From an uncultured Oscillibacter sp. (GTDB lineage: Bacteria > Bacillota > Clostridia > Oscillospirales > Oscillospiraceae), in the NCBI GenBank assembly GCA_910583695.1, contig CAJTZL010000004.1, positions 26,336 through 90,335 on the forward strand: DNA of 64,000 bases. The letters are read 5' to 3'. Below the pieces are notes generated by a model. That model was not told where the DNA came from. It did not search any database and worked only from the letters and a program-made list of their open reading frames with translations. Position numbers and translations under genes: made by a program. Of this stretch, positions 45,176 to 53,389 are shown piece after piece (positions within the stretch are counted from its first letter, which is position 1; each line of letters opens with the position of its first letter).

Positions 45176-46372
45176 TCAGCCGTCCAGCACCCGCATACAG
45201 GACAATACATTCAAAGAGCGGGACTGCCGGGCCGCCTCGGTCCCGCTGAGAGACTCCGTCAAAAAGGCGGTCTCCCCGTCCTCGCTGAGGACCTCCACCT
45301 GTCCGAAGGCCAGGGCCGCATCAGTGAGGCTGCCCTCAATGCGGAAGTAGTGCCGGGTCTTCAGGGTCCCGGGCTCCTGGAAGCCCGCCGGGTCCGCCGA
45401 CCAGCCGATCTCCTCCCGCTTGGGGCTTTGCTGAAGGCACTCCATCACGTCCGCCACGCAGGCGGAGGCGGTGGGCAGCTCCCCGGCGCCCTTGCCGTAG
45501 AACATCACTTCCCCCGTGGCGTTGCCCCGGACCATCACCGCGTTGAACACGTCCTCCACGTTGGCCATGGGGTTGTCCTCGGGAATCAGATGGGGGGCCA
45601 CGTAGGCCGTCCGCCCGCCGCCGGGGAGGCGCACCGCCCGGCCCAGCAGCTTGACCCGGTAGCCCGCCCGCTGGGCGATCTTCACATCCCGGAGGCTCAG
45701 CTTGCTGATGCCCTCCATGGGCACCCGCTCCGGGTCGATCTGGCTGCCGAAGGCCAGATCCCCCAGGATGCAGATTTTCCGCCCGGCGTCAATGCCCTCC
45801 ACGTCGGCGGTGGGGTCCGCCTCGGCGTAGCCCTTGGCCTGGGCCTCCCGGAGAGCATCGGAGAAAAAGGCCCCGGTGCGGACCATCCGTGTGAGGATGT
45901 AGTTGGTGGTCCCATTCAAAATTCCGTAAACCTCGTCGATGCGGTTGGCCGCCATGCACTGGGTCAGGGGGTGGAGCACCGGGATGCCGCCGCCCACGCT
46001 GGCCTCGAAGAGGTAGCTGACGTTCTTCCGTCTGGCCAGGGCCAGCAGCTCGCAGCCCCGCTCCGCCACCAGCTGCTTGTTGGCGGTAACGACGTGCTTT
46101 CCGGCCTCCAGGGCCCGCTTCGTGTACTCGTAGGCCGCCTCCACCCCGCCGATGGTCTCCACCACCACCCGGATGTCCTCGTCCTCCTCAATCTTTTTGA
46201 AGTCGTCCGTCATCAGCTGCCGGTAAGGCCCGTCCTTGAAATGCCGGACCAGCACCCGCTTCACCTGCAAGGGCTCCCCCAGCTTCCGCTCAATCTGCCG
46301 GGCGTTTTCCGCCGCCACCTTGGCAACGCCCGTGCCCACGGTGCCCAGCCCCAGTATCGCAATCTGTATCAT
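45176..46372 (-). CDS. hom: homoserine dehydrogenase
   Basis: Hom reduces aspartate semialdehyde to homoserine, branch point to threonine and methionine. The 398-residue protein has the NAD(P) motif ILGLGTVGTGV (residues 5-15), VVTANKQLVAERG, GILNGTTNYILTRM (signature near 150), and DPTADVEGIDAGRKICIL. The C-terminus is short and there is no obvious full ACT domain beyond about 340, less than in many Hom proteins. It lies 15 bp after the upstream ACT protein and 90 bp before lysC. Confidence 0.95.
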   Translation of the reverse strand: MIQIAILGLGTVGTGVAKVAAENARQIERKLGEPLQVKRVLVRHFKDGPYRQLMTDDFKKIEEDEDIRVVVETIGGVEAAYEYTKRALEAGKHVVTANKQLVAERGCELLALARRKNVSYLFEASVGGGIPVLHPLTQCMAANRIDEVYGILNGTTNYILTRMVRTGAFFSDALREAQAKGYAEADPTADVEGIDAGRKICILGDLAFGSQIDPERVPMEGISKLSLRDVKIAQRAGYRVKLLGRAVRLPGGGRTAYVAPHLIPEDNPMANVEDVFNAVMVRGNATGEVMFYGKGAGELPTASACVADVMECLQQSPKREEIGWSADPAGFQEPGTLKTRHYFRIEGSLTDAALAFGQVEVLSEDGETAFLTESLSGTEAARQSRSLNVLSCMRVLDG

Positions 46373-46387
46373 TTCGAAACCCTCTCT

Positions 46388-46828
46388 CTATCCAGCCAGA
46401 ATCTCAAACTTCAATACGCCCTCCAGCGCGGACGCGTCCCCCATCAGCTGCTCCAGGGACTCCGAAAGGCCGCTGGTCTCCGCGGAGATGGTCACGGCCG
46501 CACAGCCGTTGGTGGGGATGCTCTGGTTGATGGTCAGAATGTTGGCCCCGGAGGCGGCGAAGACCGCCAGCACGCCGGAAAGCACCCCCGCCACGTCCTT
46601 GAGCATGGCGTAAAAGGTGATGATGTGTTCCGCCTTCATGTCGTTGAAGGGCCGGACGGAATCCTTGTATTTATAGAAGGCGCTGCGGCTGATGCCCGCC
46701 AGCTTTGTGGCGGCCCCTACGGTGTCCGCCTCGCCGGTCTGCATCATCCGCTTGGCCTCCGCCACCTTGACGAAAATCTCCGGCAGCGCATCCGCCGCCA
46801 CAATGTAGTATTTGATCGCCTTTGCCAT
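46388..46828 (-). CDS. ACT domain protein, PheB/UPF0735 type
   Basis: The 146-residue protein has an N-terminal helix-turn-helix-like half (about 10-60: EAKRMMQTGEADTVGAATKLAGISRSAFYKYKD, key residues AGISRSAFYKYKD) and a C-terminal ACT domain (about 68-146, TFYAMLKDVAGVLSGVLAVFAASGANILTINQ pattern). UPF0735/PheB proteins are linked to amino-acid metabolism. It leads the hom-lysC operon and could act as a sensor of threonine or a related end product. AGGGAGGGCGCG precedes the ATG; an upstream frame extension is not used. Confidence 0.85.
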   Translation of the reverse strand: MAKAIKYYIVAADALPEIFVKVAEAKRMMQTGEADTVGAATKLAGISRSAFYKYKDSVRPFNDMKAEHIITFYAMLKDVAGVLSGVLAVFAASGANILTINQSIPTNGCAAVTISAETSGLSESLEQLMGDASALEGVLKFEILAG

Positions 46829-47013
46829 CGCGCCCTCCCTATGCACCGCCTCTCCGGCGGAGATTCCGTCCGCCCATTGCGGTCATTTGTCCTCCCTGCA
46901 TGGTAACATATTTTCGGTCGCTCCGCAACTGTCGGAATCGGGGAAACTGGCCGGGAAATCCCCCTCTCCGGTGGGCAAAATGCCGGAGAACCGGAGCCGC
47001 CCCCGCAGCAGAG

Positions 47014-47036
47014 TGAATATTCATCCTAATATTCAC
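47014..47036. promoter_or_regulatory. paired TGAATATTCA-type operator sites
   Basis: A perfect 10-bp palindrome TGAATATTCA (47014-47023) and a second near-copy TAATATTCAC (47027-47036) lie 13 bp apart in an otherwise GC-rich gap. The spacing and TGAAT/ATTCA halves resemble ArgR boxes. They lie between two amino-acid operons and could control either. Confidence 0.45.
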
Positions 47037-47149
47037 ACCTTATCCGGCACTGCGTCTGAAAAGTGCACAAAGGAGCCGGAAGAGTCAGGAGTTTTTCGGC
47101 AATTCTGGAGAAATGCGCCAAATAAATATGCATGGATTCTGAAAAAGTA

Positions 47150-47178
47150 TTGACAGATTCGCCGGTCCGTGCTAAGGT
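47150..47178 (+). promoter_or_regulatory. sigma-A-type promoter of the amino-acid ABC operon
   Basis: Consensus TTGACA (47150-47155) and TAAGGT (47173-47178) are 17 bp apart, about 77 bp before the lipoprotein ATG. Confidence 0.7.
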
Positions 47179-47260
47179 AGCCACAGTTCCGGGGGGAGAA
47201 CGCCTCCCGGCGCCCGGTCCGCCGGGCAAAGACTTTTTGGATGAAAAGGATGATGGTATC

Positions 47261-48124
47261 ATGAAGAAGATGCTGACTCTGCTTTTGACCCTGGCCATGG
47301 TTCTGAGCCTGGCCGCCTGCGGCGGCGGGGACAAGCCCGCCGACAATTCCGGAGACTCCGCTCCCGCCGACACCTCCGCCCCCGCCGATACCGGCAGCGA
47401 AGACGCCGGAACGGACGCCCCCGCCTTCACCACCGTGGAAGAGGGCAAGCTCCACATGTCCACCAACGCCGCCTTCCCTCCCTATGAGATGACCACCGAC
47501 GCCGGTGACTTCGAGGGCATCGACGTGGAGGTGGCCCAGGCCATCGCGGACAAGCTGGGCCTGGAGCTGGTGGTGGACGACATGGGCTTTGACGCGGCCC
47601 TGCTGGCCGCCCAGAACGGCCAGAGCGACATGGTCATGGCCGGCGTCACCGTCAACGAGGAGCGGCTGGCGGTCATGGACTTCTCCGACAGCTACGCCAC
47701 CGGCGTGCAGGTGGTCATCGTCAAGGAGGACTCCCCCATCGCCACTTTGGACGACTTGGCAAACGCCCAGATGATCGGCTGCCAGAAGGCCACCACCGGC
47801 TATATCTACTGCTCCGACGACCCGGAGAACGGCGGCTATGGAGAGGACCACGTCACCGCCTATGAGACCGGTGCTCTGGCCGTCCAGGCCCTGGTGAACG
47901 GACAGGTGGATGCGGTGGTCATCGACAACGAACCCGCCAAGAGCTTTGTGACCGCCAACGACGGCCTGAAAATCCTGGATACCGAGTTCGCCGTGGAGGA
48001 CTACGCCATCGGCTTTGCCAAGGGCAATTCCGCCCTGCTGGACGCGGTGAACGCCGCCATGGCGGAGCTGAAGGCCGACGGAACCTTCCAGGACATTGTG
48101 GACAAGTATATCACCGCTGAGTAA
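47261..48124 (+). CDS. polar amino-acid ABC transporter substrate-binding lipoprotein
   Basis: The 287-residue protein has a lipoprotein signal MKKMLTLLLTLAMVLSLAAC (lipobox LAAC, Cys at 20), a low-complexity acidic/Ala linker (about 21-60), then a type-3 binding domain: HMSTNAAFPPYEM, FEGIDVEVAQAIADKL, MVMAGVTVNEERLAVMDFS and ALVNGQVDAVVIDNEPAK. It binds a polar amino acid outside the membrane and hands it to the permease coded next. AAAAGGATGATGG precedes the ATG. The exact amino acid is not evident. Confidence 0.93.
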   Translation: MKKMLTLLLTLAMVLSLAACGGGDKPADNSGDSAPADTSAPADTGSEDAGTDAPAFTTVEEGKLHMSTNAAFPPYEMTTDAGDFEGIDVEVAQAIADKLGLELVVDDMGFDAALLAAQNGQSDMVMAGVTVNEERLAVMDFSDSYATGVQVVIVKEDSPIATLDDLANAQMIGCQKATTGYIYCSDDPENGGYGEDHVTAYETGALAVQALVNGQVDAVVIDNEPAKSFVTANDGLKILDTEFAVEDYAIGFAKGNSALLDAVNAAMAELKADGTFQDIVDKYITAE

Positions 48125-48134
48125 ACACTCCGGC

Positions 48135-48163
48135 AAGGGCGGTCTTTCGGGACCGCCCTTTTC
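48135..48163 (+). other. intercistronic hairpin between binding protein and permease
   Basis: A perfect 10-bp stem (48135-48144 with 48151-48160) followed by TTTT lies between the binding-protein and permease genes. It can act as a partial terminator or processing barrier, giving more binding protein than permease, as in many such operons. Confidence 0.7.
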
Positions 48164-48200
48164 CCACATGTGATCCATAAAACCGAAAGGAGACACCCCC

Positions 48201-48911
48201 ATGAAAGCTACGCTCCCGGAGCGGTTTTACACCGCCTTTCTGGAGGGAGACCGCTGGAAGCTCTATCTCCAGGGCGTCGCCTCCACCCTGGAACTGACCG
48301 TCATGGCCCTGATTCTGGGCATTCTCCTGGGACTGGTGGTGGCGGTGATCCGCACGGCTCACGACCAGCAGCGCCTGGGCCAGCACAACCCCGTTCTGGC
48401 GCTGCTCAACTTCCTGTGCAAGGTCTACACCACGGTCATCCGGGGCACGCCCATGATGGTCCAGCTGCTGATCTGGGGGTTTGTCATCTTCAAGACCAGC
48501 CGGAACCACACGATGGTGGGCGCGCTGGGCCTTGGCATCAACTCCGGGGCCTACGTGGCTGAGATCGTCCGGGGCGGATTGATGAGCGTGGACATCGGGC
48601 AGACCGAGGCGGGCCGGTCCCTGGGGCTGAACTATCTGGACACCATGCGCTTCATCGTCATTCCCCAGGCGTTCAAGAACATCCTGCCCTCCCTGGCCAA
48701 CGAGTTCATCACCCTGTTCAAGGACACCTCCCTGGTCCAGGCCATCGGCGGCATGGAGCTGGTGTATTATGCCCAAACCATCGGCGGCAGAACCTTCGAC
48801 CTCATGCCCCCGTATATCGGCATTGCGCTGATGTACTTAGTTCTGGTCATCATCTTCACCTGGCTTCAGGGACGGCTTGAAAGGAGGCTGCGGGAAAGTG
48901 ATCGACGTTAA
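48201..48911 (+). CDS. polar amino-acid ABC transporter permease
   Basis: The 236-residue membrane protein of the HisMQ family has [18 protein letters not shown] at its first helices, the family signature block [32 protein letters not shown] (key EAA-like residues E, AGRSLG, residues about 112-145), and YAQTIGG near the C-terminus. It forms the transmembrane pore, probably as homodimer since only one permease is coded. GAAAGGAG precedes the ATG. It overlaps the ATPase start by 14 bp. Confidence 0.94.
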   Translation: MKATLPERFYTAFLEGDRWKLYLQGVASTLELTVMALILGILLGLVVAVIRTAHDQQRLGQHNPVLALLNFLCKVYTTVIRGTPMMVQLLIWGFVIFKTSRNHTMVGALGLGINSGAYVAEIVRGGLMSVDIGQTEAGRSLGLNYLDTMRFIVIPQAFKNILPSLANEFITLFKDTSLVQAIGGMELVYYAQTIGGRTFDLMPPYIGIALMYLVLVIIFTWLQGRLERRLRESDRR

Positions 48912-49620
48912 GAACCTCTCCAAGTCCTTCGGGGACCATCTGGTGCTGGACGACATCTCCCAGCACATTCACCCCGGGGAAAAGGTGGTGGTCATCGGAC
49001 CCTCCGGCTCCGGCAAGTCCACCTTCCTGCGGTGTTTGAACCTGCTGGAGACCCCCAGCGCGGGAACCATCACCTTCCAGGGCACCGTCATCACGGATCC
49101 CAAGGTGAAAATTGATCAGGTGCGCCAGCAGATGGGCATGGTGTTCCAGCACTTCAACCTCTTCCCCAACATGACCATCCGGAGGAACATCACCCTGGCC
49201 CCGGTGCGCACGGGCCTGATGAAGCAGGAGGAGGCCGACGAGCTGGCCGGGACCCTGCTCCAGCGGGTGGACCTGACGGACAAGGCCGACGCCTATCCCA
49301 GCCAGCTCTCCGGCGGGCAGAAGCAGCGGGTGGCCATTGTCCGGGCTCTGGCCATGAAGCCCCAGCTGATGCTGTTTGACGAGCCCACCTCCGCCCTGGA
49401 CCCGGAGATGGTGGGCGAGGTGCTGGACGTGATGAAGGAGCTGGCCCAGGAGGGCATGACCATGGTGGTGGTCACCCACGAGATGGGCTTTGCCCGGGAG
49501 GTGGGCAGCCGGGTGCTGTTCATGGCCGACGGGAAGGTGCTGGAGGAGAACGCCCCGGCGGAGCTCTTCGGGAACCCCCAGCATCCCAGATTAAAGGATT
49601 TTCTCAGCAAGGTGCTGTAA
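48898..49620 (+). CDS. polar amino-acid ABC transporter ATPase
   Basis: The 240-residue GlnQ/HisP-type ATPase powers the importer: Walker [10 protein letters not shown] (residues about 34-42), Q-loop, signature [11 protein letters not shown], Walker [15 protein letters not shown] and the switch His in VVTHEM. The GTG start at 48898 is 10 nt from AAAGGAGG and is preferred to an earlier TTG, giving the usual [12 protein letters not shown] start. It overlaps the permease end. Confidence 0.95.
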   Translation: MIDVKNLSKSFGDHLVLDDISQHIHPGEKVVVIGPSGSGKSTFLRCLNLLETPSAGTITFQGTVITDPKVKIDQVRQQMGMVFQHFNLFPNMTIRRNITLAPVRTGLMKQEEADELAGTLLQRVDLTDKADAYPSQLSGGQKQRVAIVRALAMKPQLMLFDEPTSALDPEMVGEVLDVMKELAQEGMTMVVVTHEMGFAREVGSRVLFMADGKVLEENAPAELFGNPQHPRLKDFLSKVL

Positions 49621-49642
49621 TCGAACCGCTTGCGCAAATCGG

Positions 49643-49687
49643 AAAACAACAGCCCTCCGGCGTATCCGCCGGAGGGCTTGTCTCTTA
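49643..49687. terminator. bidirectional terminator between the ABC operon and upp
   Basis: A perfect 12-bp stem (49651-49662 with 49667-49678, loop TATC) is followed by TTTT (minus, from 49646 down) and TGTCTCTT (plus). Confidence 0.82.
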
Positions 49688-50317
49688 TTTCGTTCCGAAG
49701 ATCCGGTCTCCCGCATCCCCCAGGCCGGGGACGATGTAGCCGCTCTCGTTCAGCTTTTCATCCACCGCGCCGCAGTAGATGTCCACGTCCGGGTGGCTCT
49801 TCTGGATGCGGGCGATGCCCTCCGGCGCGGCCAGGAGGACCATCAGCTTGATGGTGGTGCAGCCGTATTCCTTCATGAAGCCGATGGCCGCCTCGGCGCT
49901 GCCGCCGGTGGCCAGCATGGGGTCCACAATCAGCACATCCCGCTCCGCCACGTCCTTGGGCATCTTGCAGAAGTACTTCACCGGCTCCAGGGTCTCCTCG
50001 TTCCGGTAGAGGCCGATGTGCCCCACCCGGGCACTGGGCACCATCCGCAAAACGCCGTCCACCAGCCCCAGCCCCGCCCGGAGGATGGGCACCACGGCAA
50101 ATTTCTTGCCCTTGAGCATGGGGGCGGTGGTTTTGCAGATGGGGGTCTCCACCTCGCAGGTGGTCAGAGGCAGGTCCCGGGTGGCCTCGTAGGTGATGAG
50201 CATGCCGATTTCGGACACCAGCTCCCGGAAGTCTTTGACGCTGGTGTTCTTGTCCCGGAGGATGGTCAGCTTGTGCGCCACCAGGGGATGATCCATAACG
50301 TGTACTTTTCCGTTCAT
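49685..50317 (-). CDS. upp: uracil phosphoribosyltransferase
   Basis: Upp salvages uracil to UMP using PRPP. The 210-residue protein shows the phosphoribosyltransferase loop [18 protein letters not shown] (about 126-143) and the uracil-specific C-terminal segment [12 protein letters not shown] (about 194-205). Length and sequence are normal. AAAAAGGAGATTTTT precedes the ATG. It lies downstream of tsaB by 44 bp in the same direction and may be partly cotranscribed. Confidence 0.96.
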   Translation of the reverse strand: MNGKVHVMDHPLVAHKLTILRDKNTSVKDFRELVSEIGMLITYEATRDLPLTTCEVETPICKTTAPMLKGKKFAVVPILRAGLGLVDGVLRMVPSARVGHIGLYRNEETLEPVKYFCKMPKDVAERDVLIVDPMLATGGSAEAAIGFMKEYGCTTIKLMVLLAAPEGIARIQKSHPDVDIYCGAVDEKLNESGYIVPGLGDAGDRIFGTK

Positions 50318-50361
50318 AAAAATCTCCTTTTTTGATTTGAATGGTCCAAAGCAAACCCGAT

Positions 50362-51063
50362 TCAGCCGCCCTGCTTCTCCCGCCGCAGCCGCTCCGCCTG
50401 AGGCGGCCGGAGGTACACCGGCGCCAGCTCCTGAGCCGTCACCAGTCCCCCCGCCCGGGCAATGGACTCCGCCTCCAGGGCAACGCTCACGGCGTTTTCC
50501 TTCACCAGATGGGCCGGGGCCAGACGGCAGGCAATTCCCGCCGCCGTCAAGAAATCATAGCACATCCGCCCCCCGTCCCCCAGGACGGTCTTGGGCCGGG
50601 GGTCGCCTCGCAGCTCCTCCGCCAGCTCCGCCAGGGCGATGGCCCGGTCCTCCGTCCGGCGGGTGAGGCATCCGTCCCGGGCCTCAAAGATGGCGTTGTA
50701 AACCTGCTGCCGCCGGGCGTCCATGGCACAAACCACCAGCCCGTCCAAAAACGAGACGTTTCGGGCCAGGGCCGCCAGGGTGGACACCGCCGCGCAGGGC
50801 TTGTCCGCCGCCCAGGCCAGTCCCTTGGCGGCAGAGACGCCGATGCGGACCCCGGTAAAGGACCCCGGCCCCGCGGAGACGGCCACCGCGTCCAGGTCCC
50901 CGGCGGTCAGGCCGGTATTCCGGAAAAGGAGCTCCACCAGGGGCATCAGGGTCCGACTGTGGGTCAGTCCCGTGTCCTGATAGGCGGAGGCCAGGACCTT
51001 CCCGTTCTCCGTCATGGCGGCGGAGACGGCCTTGGCGGCGGTCTCCAGGGCTAGGATCCTCAT
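50362..51063 (-). CDS. tsaB: tRNA threonylcarbamoyladenosine synthesis protein TsaB
   Basis: TsaB is the non-catalytic partner of TsaD in making t6A37 in tRNA; it forms the TsaB-TsaD-TsaE complex. The 233-residue ASKHA-fold protein starts [21 protein letters not shown] and has [26 protein letters not shown] (key [11 protein letters not shown], about 60-75). It overlaps tsaE by 4 bp (ATGA). tsaD lies elsewhere. Confidence 0.94.
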   Translation of the reverse strand: MRILALETAAKAVSAAMTENGKVLASAYQDTGLTHSRTLMPLVELLFRNTGLTAGDLDAVAVSAGPGSFTGVRIGVSAAKGLAWAADKPCAAVSTLAALARNVSFLDGLVVCAMDARRQQVYNAIFEARDGCLTRRTEDRAIALAELAEELRGDPRPKTVLGDGGRMCYDFLTAAGIACRLAPAHLVKENAVSVALEAESIARAGGLVTAQELAPVYLRPPQAERLRREKQGG

Positions 51064-51491
51064 ACCGGCCCCACTCCTTCCACTGTGATCACCCGCCAGT
51101 TTTCATTCTCCGGGCAGCGGGCAATGGACACGGCCACCGCGTCCTCCGGCAGGGCCTCCTCCACCCGTTCGCTCCACTCCACGGCGCAGACGCCCCCCCG
51201 GTCCAGGTAGTCCTCCCAGCCGATGTCGAAGAGGTCCCCGGCTCCCTCCAGGCGGTACATGTCGAAATGGAACAGGGGCAGTCCCCGGCCCTCGTACTCG
51301 TTGACAATGGTGAAGGTGGGACTCGTCACCCGGCCCTCATAACCCAGCCCCTGGGCAAGACCCCGGGTAAAGGCGGTCTTCCCCATTCCCAGTCCTCCCC
51401 GGCAGGCCACCACGGCCCCGGGGGACAGGGCGGCGGCCAGACGGCGGCCCAGGTCCTCGGTCTCCGCCTCGCTGTGAGAGATGTAGTCCAT
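51060..51491 (-). CDS. tsaE: tRNA threonylcarbamoyladenosine synthesis ATPase TsaE
   Basis: TsaE is the P-loop ATPase of the t6A complex. The 143-residue protein has Walker A GGLGMGKTAFTRG (about 32-44), the SPTFTIVNEY block and HFDMYRLE, all standard. GGAAAGGAGACCCGCCC precedes the ATG. It is the first gene of tsaE-tsaB and has its own promoter. Confidence 0.95.
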   Translation of the reverse strand: MDYISHSEAETEDLGRRLAAALSPGAVVACRGGLGMGKTAFTRGLAQGLGYEGRVTSPTFTIVNEYEGRGLPLFHFDMYRLEGAGDLFDIGWEDYLDRGGVCAVEWSERVEEALPEDAVAVSIARCPENENWRVITVEGVGPV

Positions 51492-51526
51492 GGGCGGGTC
51501 TCCTTTCCTGATTCTATAGTCGATTC

Positions 51527-51555
51527 AGTATACCACAAATTAAATAAAGTGTAAA
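51527..51555 (-). promoter_or_regulatory. sigma-A-type promoter of tsaE-tsaB
   Basis: On the minus strand TTTACA (51555-51550) and TATACT (51532-51527) are 17 bp apart, divergent from the rodA promoter. Confidence 0.7.
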
Positions 51556-51571
51556 AAGAAATTTTCCGGCG

Positions 51572-51600
51572 TTTACAGATTTTTTGATCTGTGGTAAAAT
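51572..51600 (+). promoter_or_regulatory. sigma-A-type promoter of the rodA-like gene
   Basis: TTTACA (51572-51577) and TAAAAT (51595-51600) are 17 bp apart, about 35 bp upstream of the ATG. Confidence 0.7.
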
Positions 51601-51640
51601 AACTTGTTTTTGTACAAGCCCACGTTTCAAGGAGCGAACT

Positions 51641-52828
51641 ATGCTGAACCGATTGAAAGACACCCTCATCGACTTCATCCAGCAGGCGGATCTGGTGCTG
51701 CTGGGCCTTTGCACCACCGCCACCCTGTACGGCATCGTCCTGGTGTTCAGCGCCACCCGGTATATGAACTCCGACACGGGGCTCCGGCGAATGATTATTC
51801 AGTGCACCGCCCTGGCCCTGGGCGTCTGCGTGTATATTTTCTTCTCCATGCTGGACCTGGAATCCATCACCCGGAAATGGAAGTGGATCCTGGCCTTTAA
51901 CGTGGGGTTTATCCTCCTGCTGCGGACACCCTTTGGCGTCGCGGGCAACACCGGAAACCGGGCCTGGCTGAAATTTCCCCTGATTCCCTTTCAGATCGGC
52001 CCCGCCGAGGTGGTGAAGATCTCCTTCGTCCTGCTGCTGGCCAAGCAGATTGAGTGGCTCTGGGAGGAAAAGGAGGACTTGAAATCCTTCTCCTCCGCCG
52101 CCTTCGTCGCTGCCCACACCTTCGGCCTCTGCGGGCTGTACTTCCTGGTCTCCCACGACATGGGCAACGGCTTGGTCTTTGTGTTTATTTTTCTCTGCAT
52201 GGCCTTTGTGGCGGGCTTTGCCCTGCGGTGGTTCTTTCTGCTGTTTGCCGGAGTCGGCGGGGCTGTGGCCGCCGTGTTGCTACTGGAGCTGGTTCCGAAG
52301 GATATGATGTATATGCTGAACCGGTTCATCGTCTTGTTTGATCATAGCTTTGATCCCCAGGGGGTGGGCTGGCAGCAGACCCGGAGCCTGCTGGCCATCG
52401 GCTCCGGCGGGCTCTATGGGCAGGGCTACCTGAACGGCAGCCTGACCCAGAGCAGCAGCTGGTCGCTTCCGGCCAAACAGACAGACCTGATTTTCGCCGT
52501 CACCGGGGAGGAGCTGGGCCTCTTCGGCTGTCTGGCCATTATGGCGCTGCTGCTGGCGATTATTTTCCGCATCCTCCTGGTCGCTCGGAAGGCCCGGACC
52601 CCCTTTTACCGCTACGTCTGCGTGGGCATGGCCTCGATTCTGATTTTCCAGACCGTCATCAACATCGGCATGTGCCTGTTCGTCATGCCCACCATCGGCA
52701 TCACCCTGCCCTTTTTCAGCTACGGCGGGTCCTCCGTGGTCACGCTGTACATGGCCATGGGGGTAGTGTCCGGCATCAAGAAGCGCTCTCCGGAGATGCG
52801 GAGGGTGGCGAGGTCGCCCCTGCGGTGA
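51641..52828 (+). CDS. FtsW/RodA/SpoVE family glycosyltransferase (RodA type)
   Basis: SEDS proteins polymerise lipid II glycan strands in cell wall growth with a partner transpeptidase. The 395-residue protein has about ten helices and the SEDS marks GNRAWLKFPLIPFQIGPAEVVK (conserved GNRAW, PAEVVK), a large extracellular loop with GGLYGQGYLNGS, and IGITLPFFSYGGSS near the C-terminus. RodA is favoured over FtsW by the middle of the sequence, though SpoVE-like use is not excluded. The ATG at 51641 follows CAAGGAG. Confidence 0.88.
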   Translation: MLNRLKDTLIDFIQQADLVLLGLCTTATLYGIVLVFSATRYMNSDTGLRRMIIQCTALALGVCVYIFFSMLDLESITRKWKWILAFNVGFILLLRTPFGVAGNTGNRAWLKFPLIPFQIGPAEVVKISFVLLLAKQIEWLWEEKEDLKSFSSAAFVAAHTFGLCGLYFLVSHDMGNGLVFVFIFLCMAFVAGFALRWFFLLFAGVGGAVAAVLLLELVPKDMMYMLNRFIVLFDHSFDPQGVGWQQTRSLLAIGSGGLYGQGYLNGSLTQSSSWSLPAKQTDLIFAVTGEELGLFGCLAIMALLLAIIFRILLVARKARTPFYRYVCVGMASILIFQTVINIGMCLFVMPTIGITLPFFSYGGSSVVTLYMAMGVVSGIKKRSPEMRRVARSPLR

Positions 52829-52844
52829 AAGAGAGGTCTTATCC

Positions 52845-53285
52845 ATGAACATCATCGACGGGCTCCAAAGCAAGAACAACCAGGAGGCTTACCAGCTGCT
52901 CCTCCTGCTGGAACAGCGCTCCGCCGAATCCGGCGAGCTGTACGGCTGCTTTGAGGATTTCATCGGCCTTTTAACAAGCAAACGCTCCTTCGTCCAAGTC
53001 CGGGGCTTCCGCCTGGCCTGTGCGCAAGCGCGCTGGGACACGGAAGGCAAACTCCTGGGAAGCCTGGACGCACTTTTTGCCGCACTCTATGCCGCCAAGC
53101 CTGCGGCGGTCCGCCAGTGTCTGTCGGCGCTTCAAAACGTCCTCCGCCGGAGGGCGGAGCTGGCCGGGGAGATTCTCTCCAGGCTGGAGGGCCTGGACCT
53201 GTCCCGGTACAAGGACACGATGCGGCCGCTAATCGAACAGGATCTCCAAACCCTGCGGGCCCTCGCCGGGCCGTCCGTCCCTTGA
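52845..53285 (+). CDS. hypothetical protein linked to rodA, 146 aa
   Basis: I do not recognise this family. The 146-residue soluble protein is all-helical in appearance, with paired helices that resemble HEAT-type repeats (for instance EAYQLLLLLEQRSAESGELY and FAALYAAKPAAVRQCLSALQNVLRRRAEL, each given in part). It lies 16 bp after the rodA-like gene and ends at a terminator, so it is transcribed with it and could be a scaffold. GAGAGGTCTTATCC precedes the ATG. Confidence 0.72.
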   Translation: MNIIDGLQSKNNQEAYQLLLLLEQRSAESGELYGCFEDFIGLLTSKRSFVQVRGFRLACAQARWDTEGKLLGSLDALFAALYAAKPAAVRQCLSALQNVLRRRAELAGEILSRLEGLDLSRYKDTMRPLIEQDLQTLRALAGPSVP

Positions 53286-53291
53286 GCGCCT

Positions 53292-53325
53292 CCGCCGCCC
53301 CGATTTTCCGGGGCGGCGGTTTTTC
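53292..53325 (+). terminator. intrinsic terminator of the rodA operon
   Basis: An 11-bp stem (53292-53302 with 53309-53319, loop ATTTTC) is followed by TTTTTC. Confidence 0.9.
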
Positions 53326-53389
53326 GCATAATTTCAAGGAATGGGAAAACACTACTCCCGTACCAATTCATACAGGAGGATGATTTCCT

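Larger units (their letters stand above)
46829..47260. other. divergent intergenic region
   Basis: This 432-bp gap between the aspartate operon and the amino-acid transporter holds a GC-rich half next to 46829, the pair of AT-rich palindromic sites at 47014-47036, and the transporter promoter at 47150-47178. No gene is seen; the small frames are not supported by ribosome binding sites. Confidence 0.6.

Noticed and set aside
43805-46906. A 1,033-codon plus-strand open frame opposite lysC-hom
   Set aside because: It lies antisense to well-conserved genes and is His/Gly/Asp-rich, the usual artefact of high-GC third codon positions. The same holds for large antisense frames at 39366-41510 (its 3' end is queH), 26648-28858 and 10894-13011.
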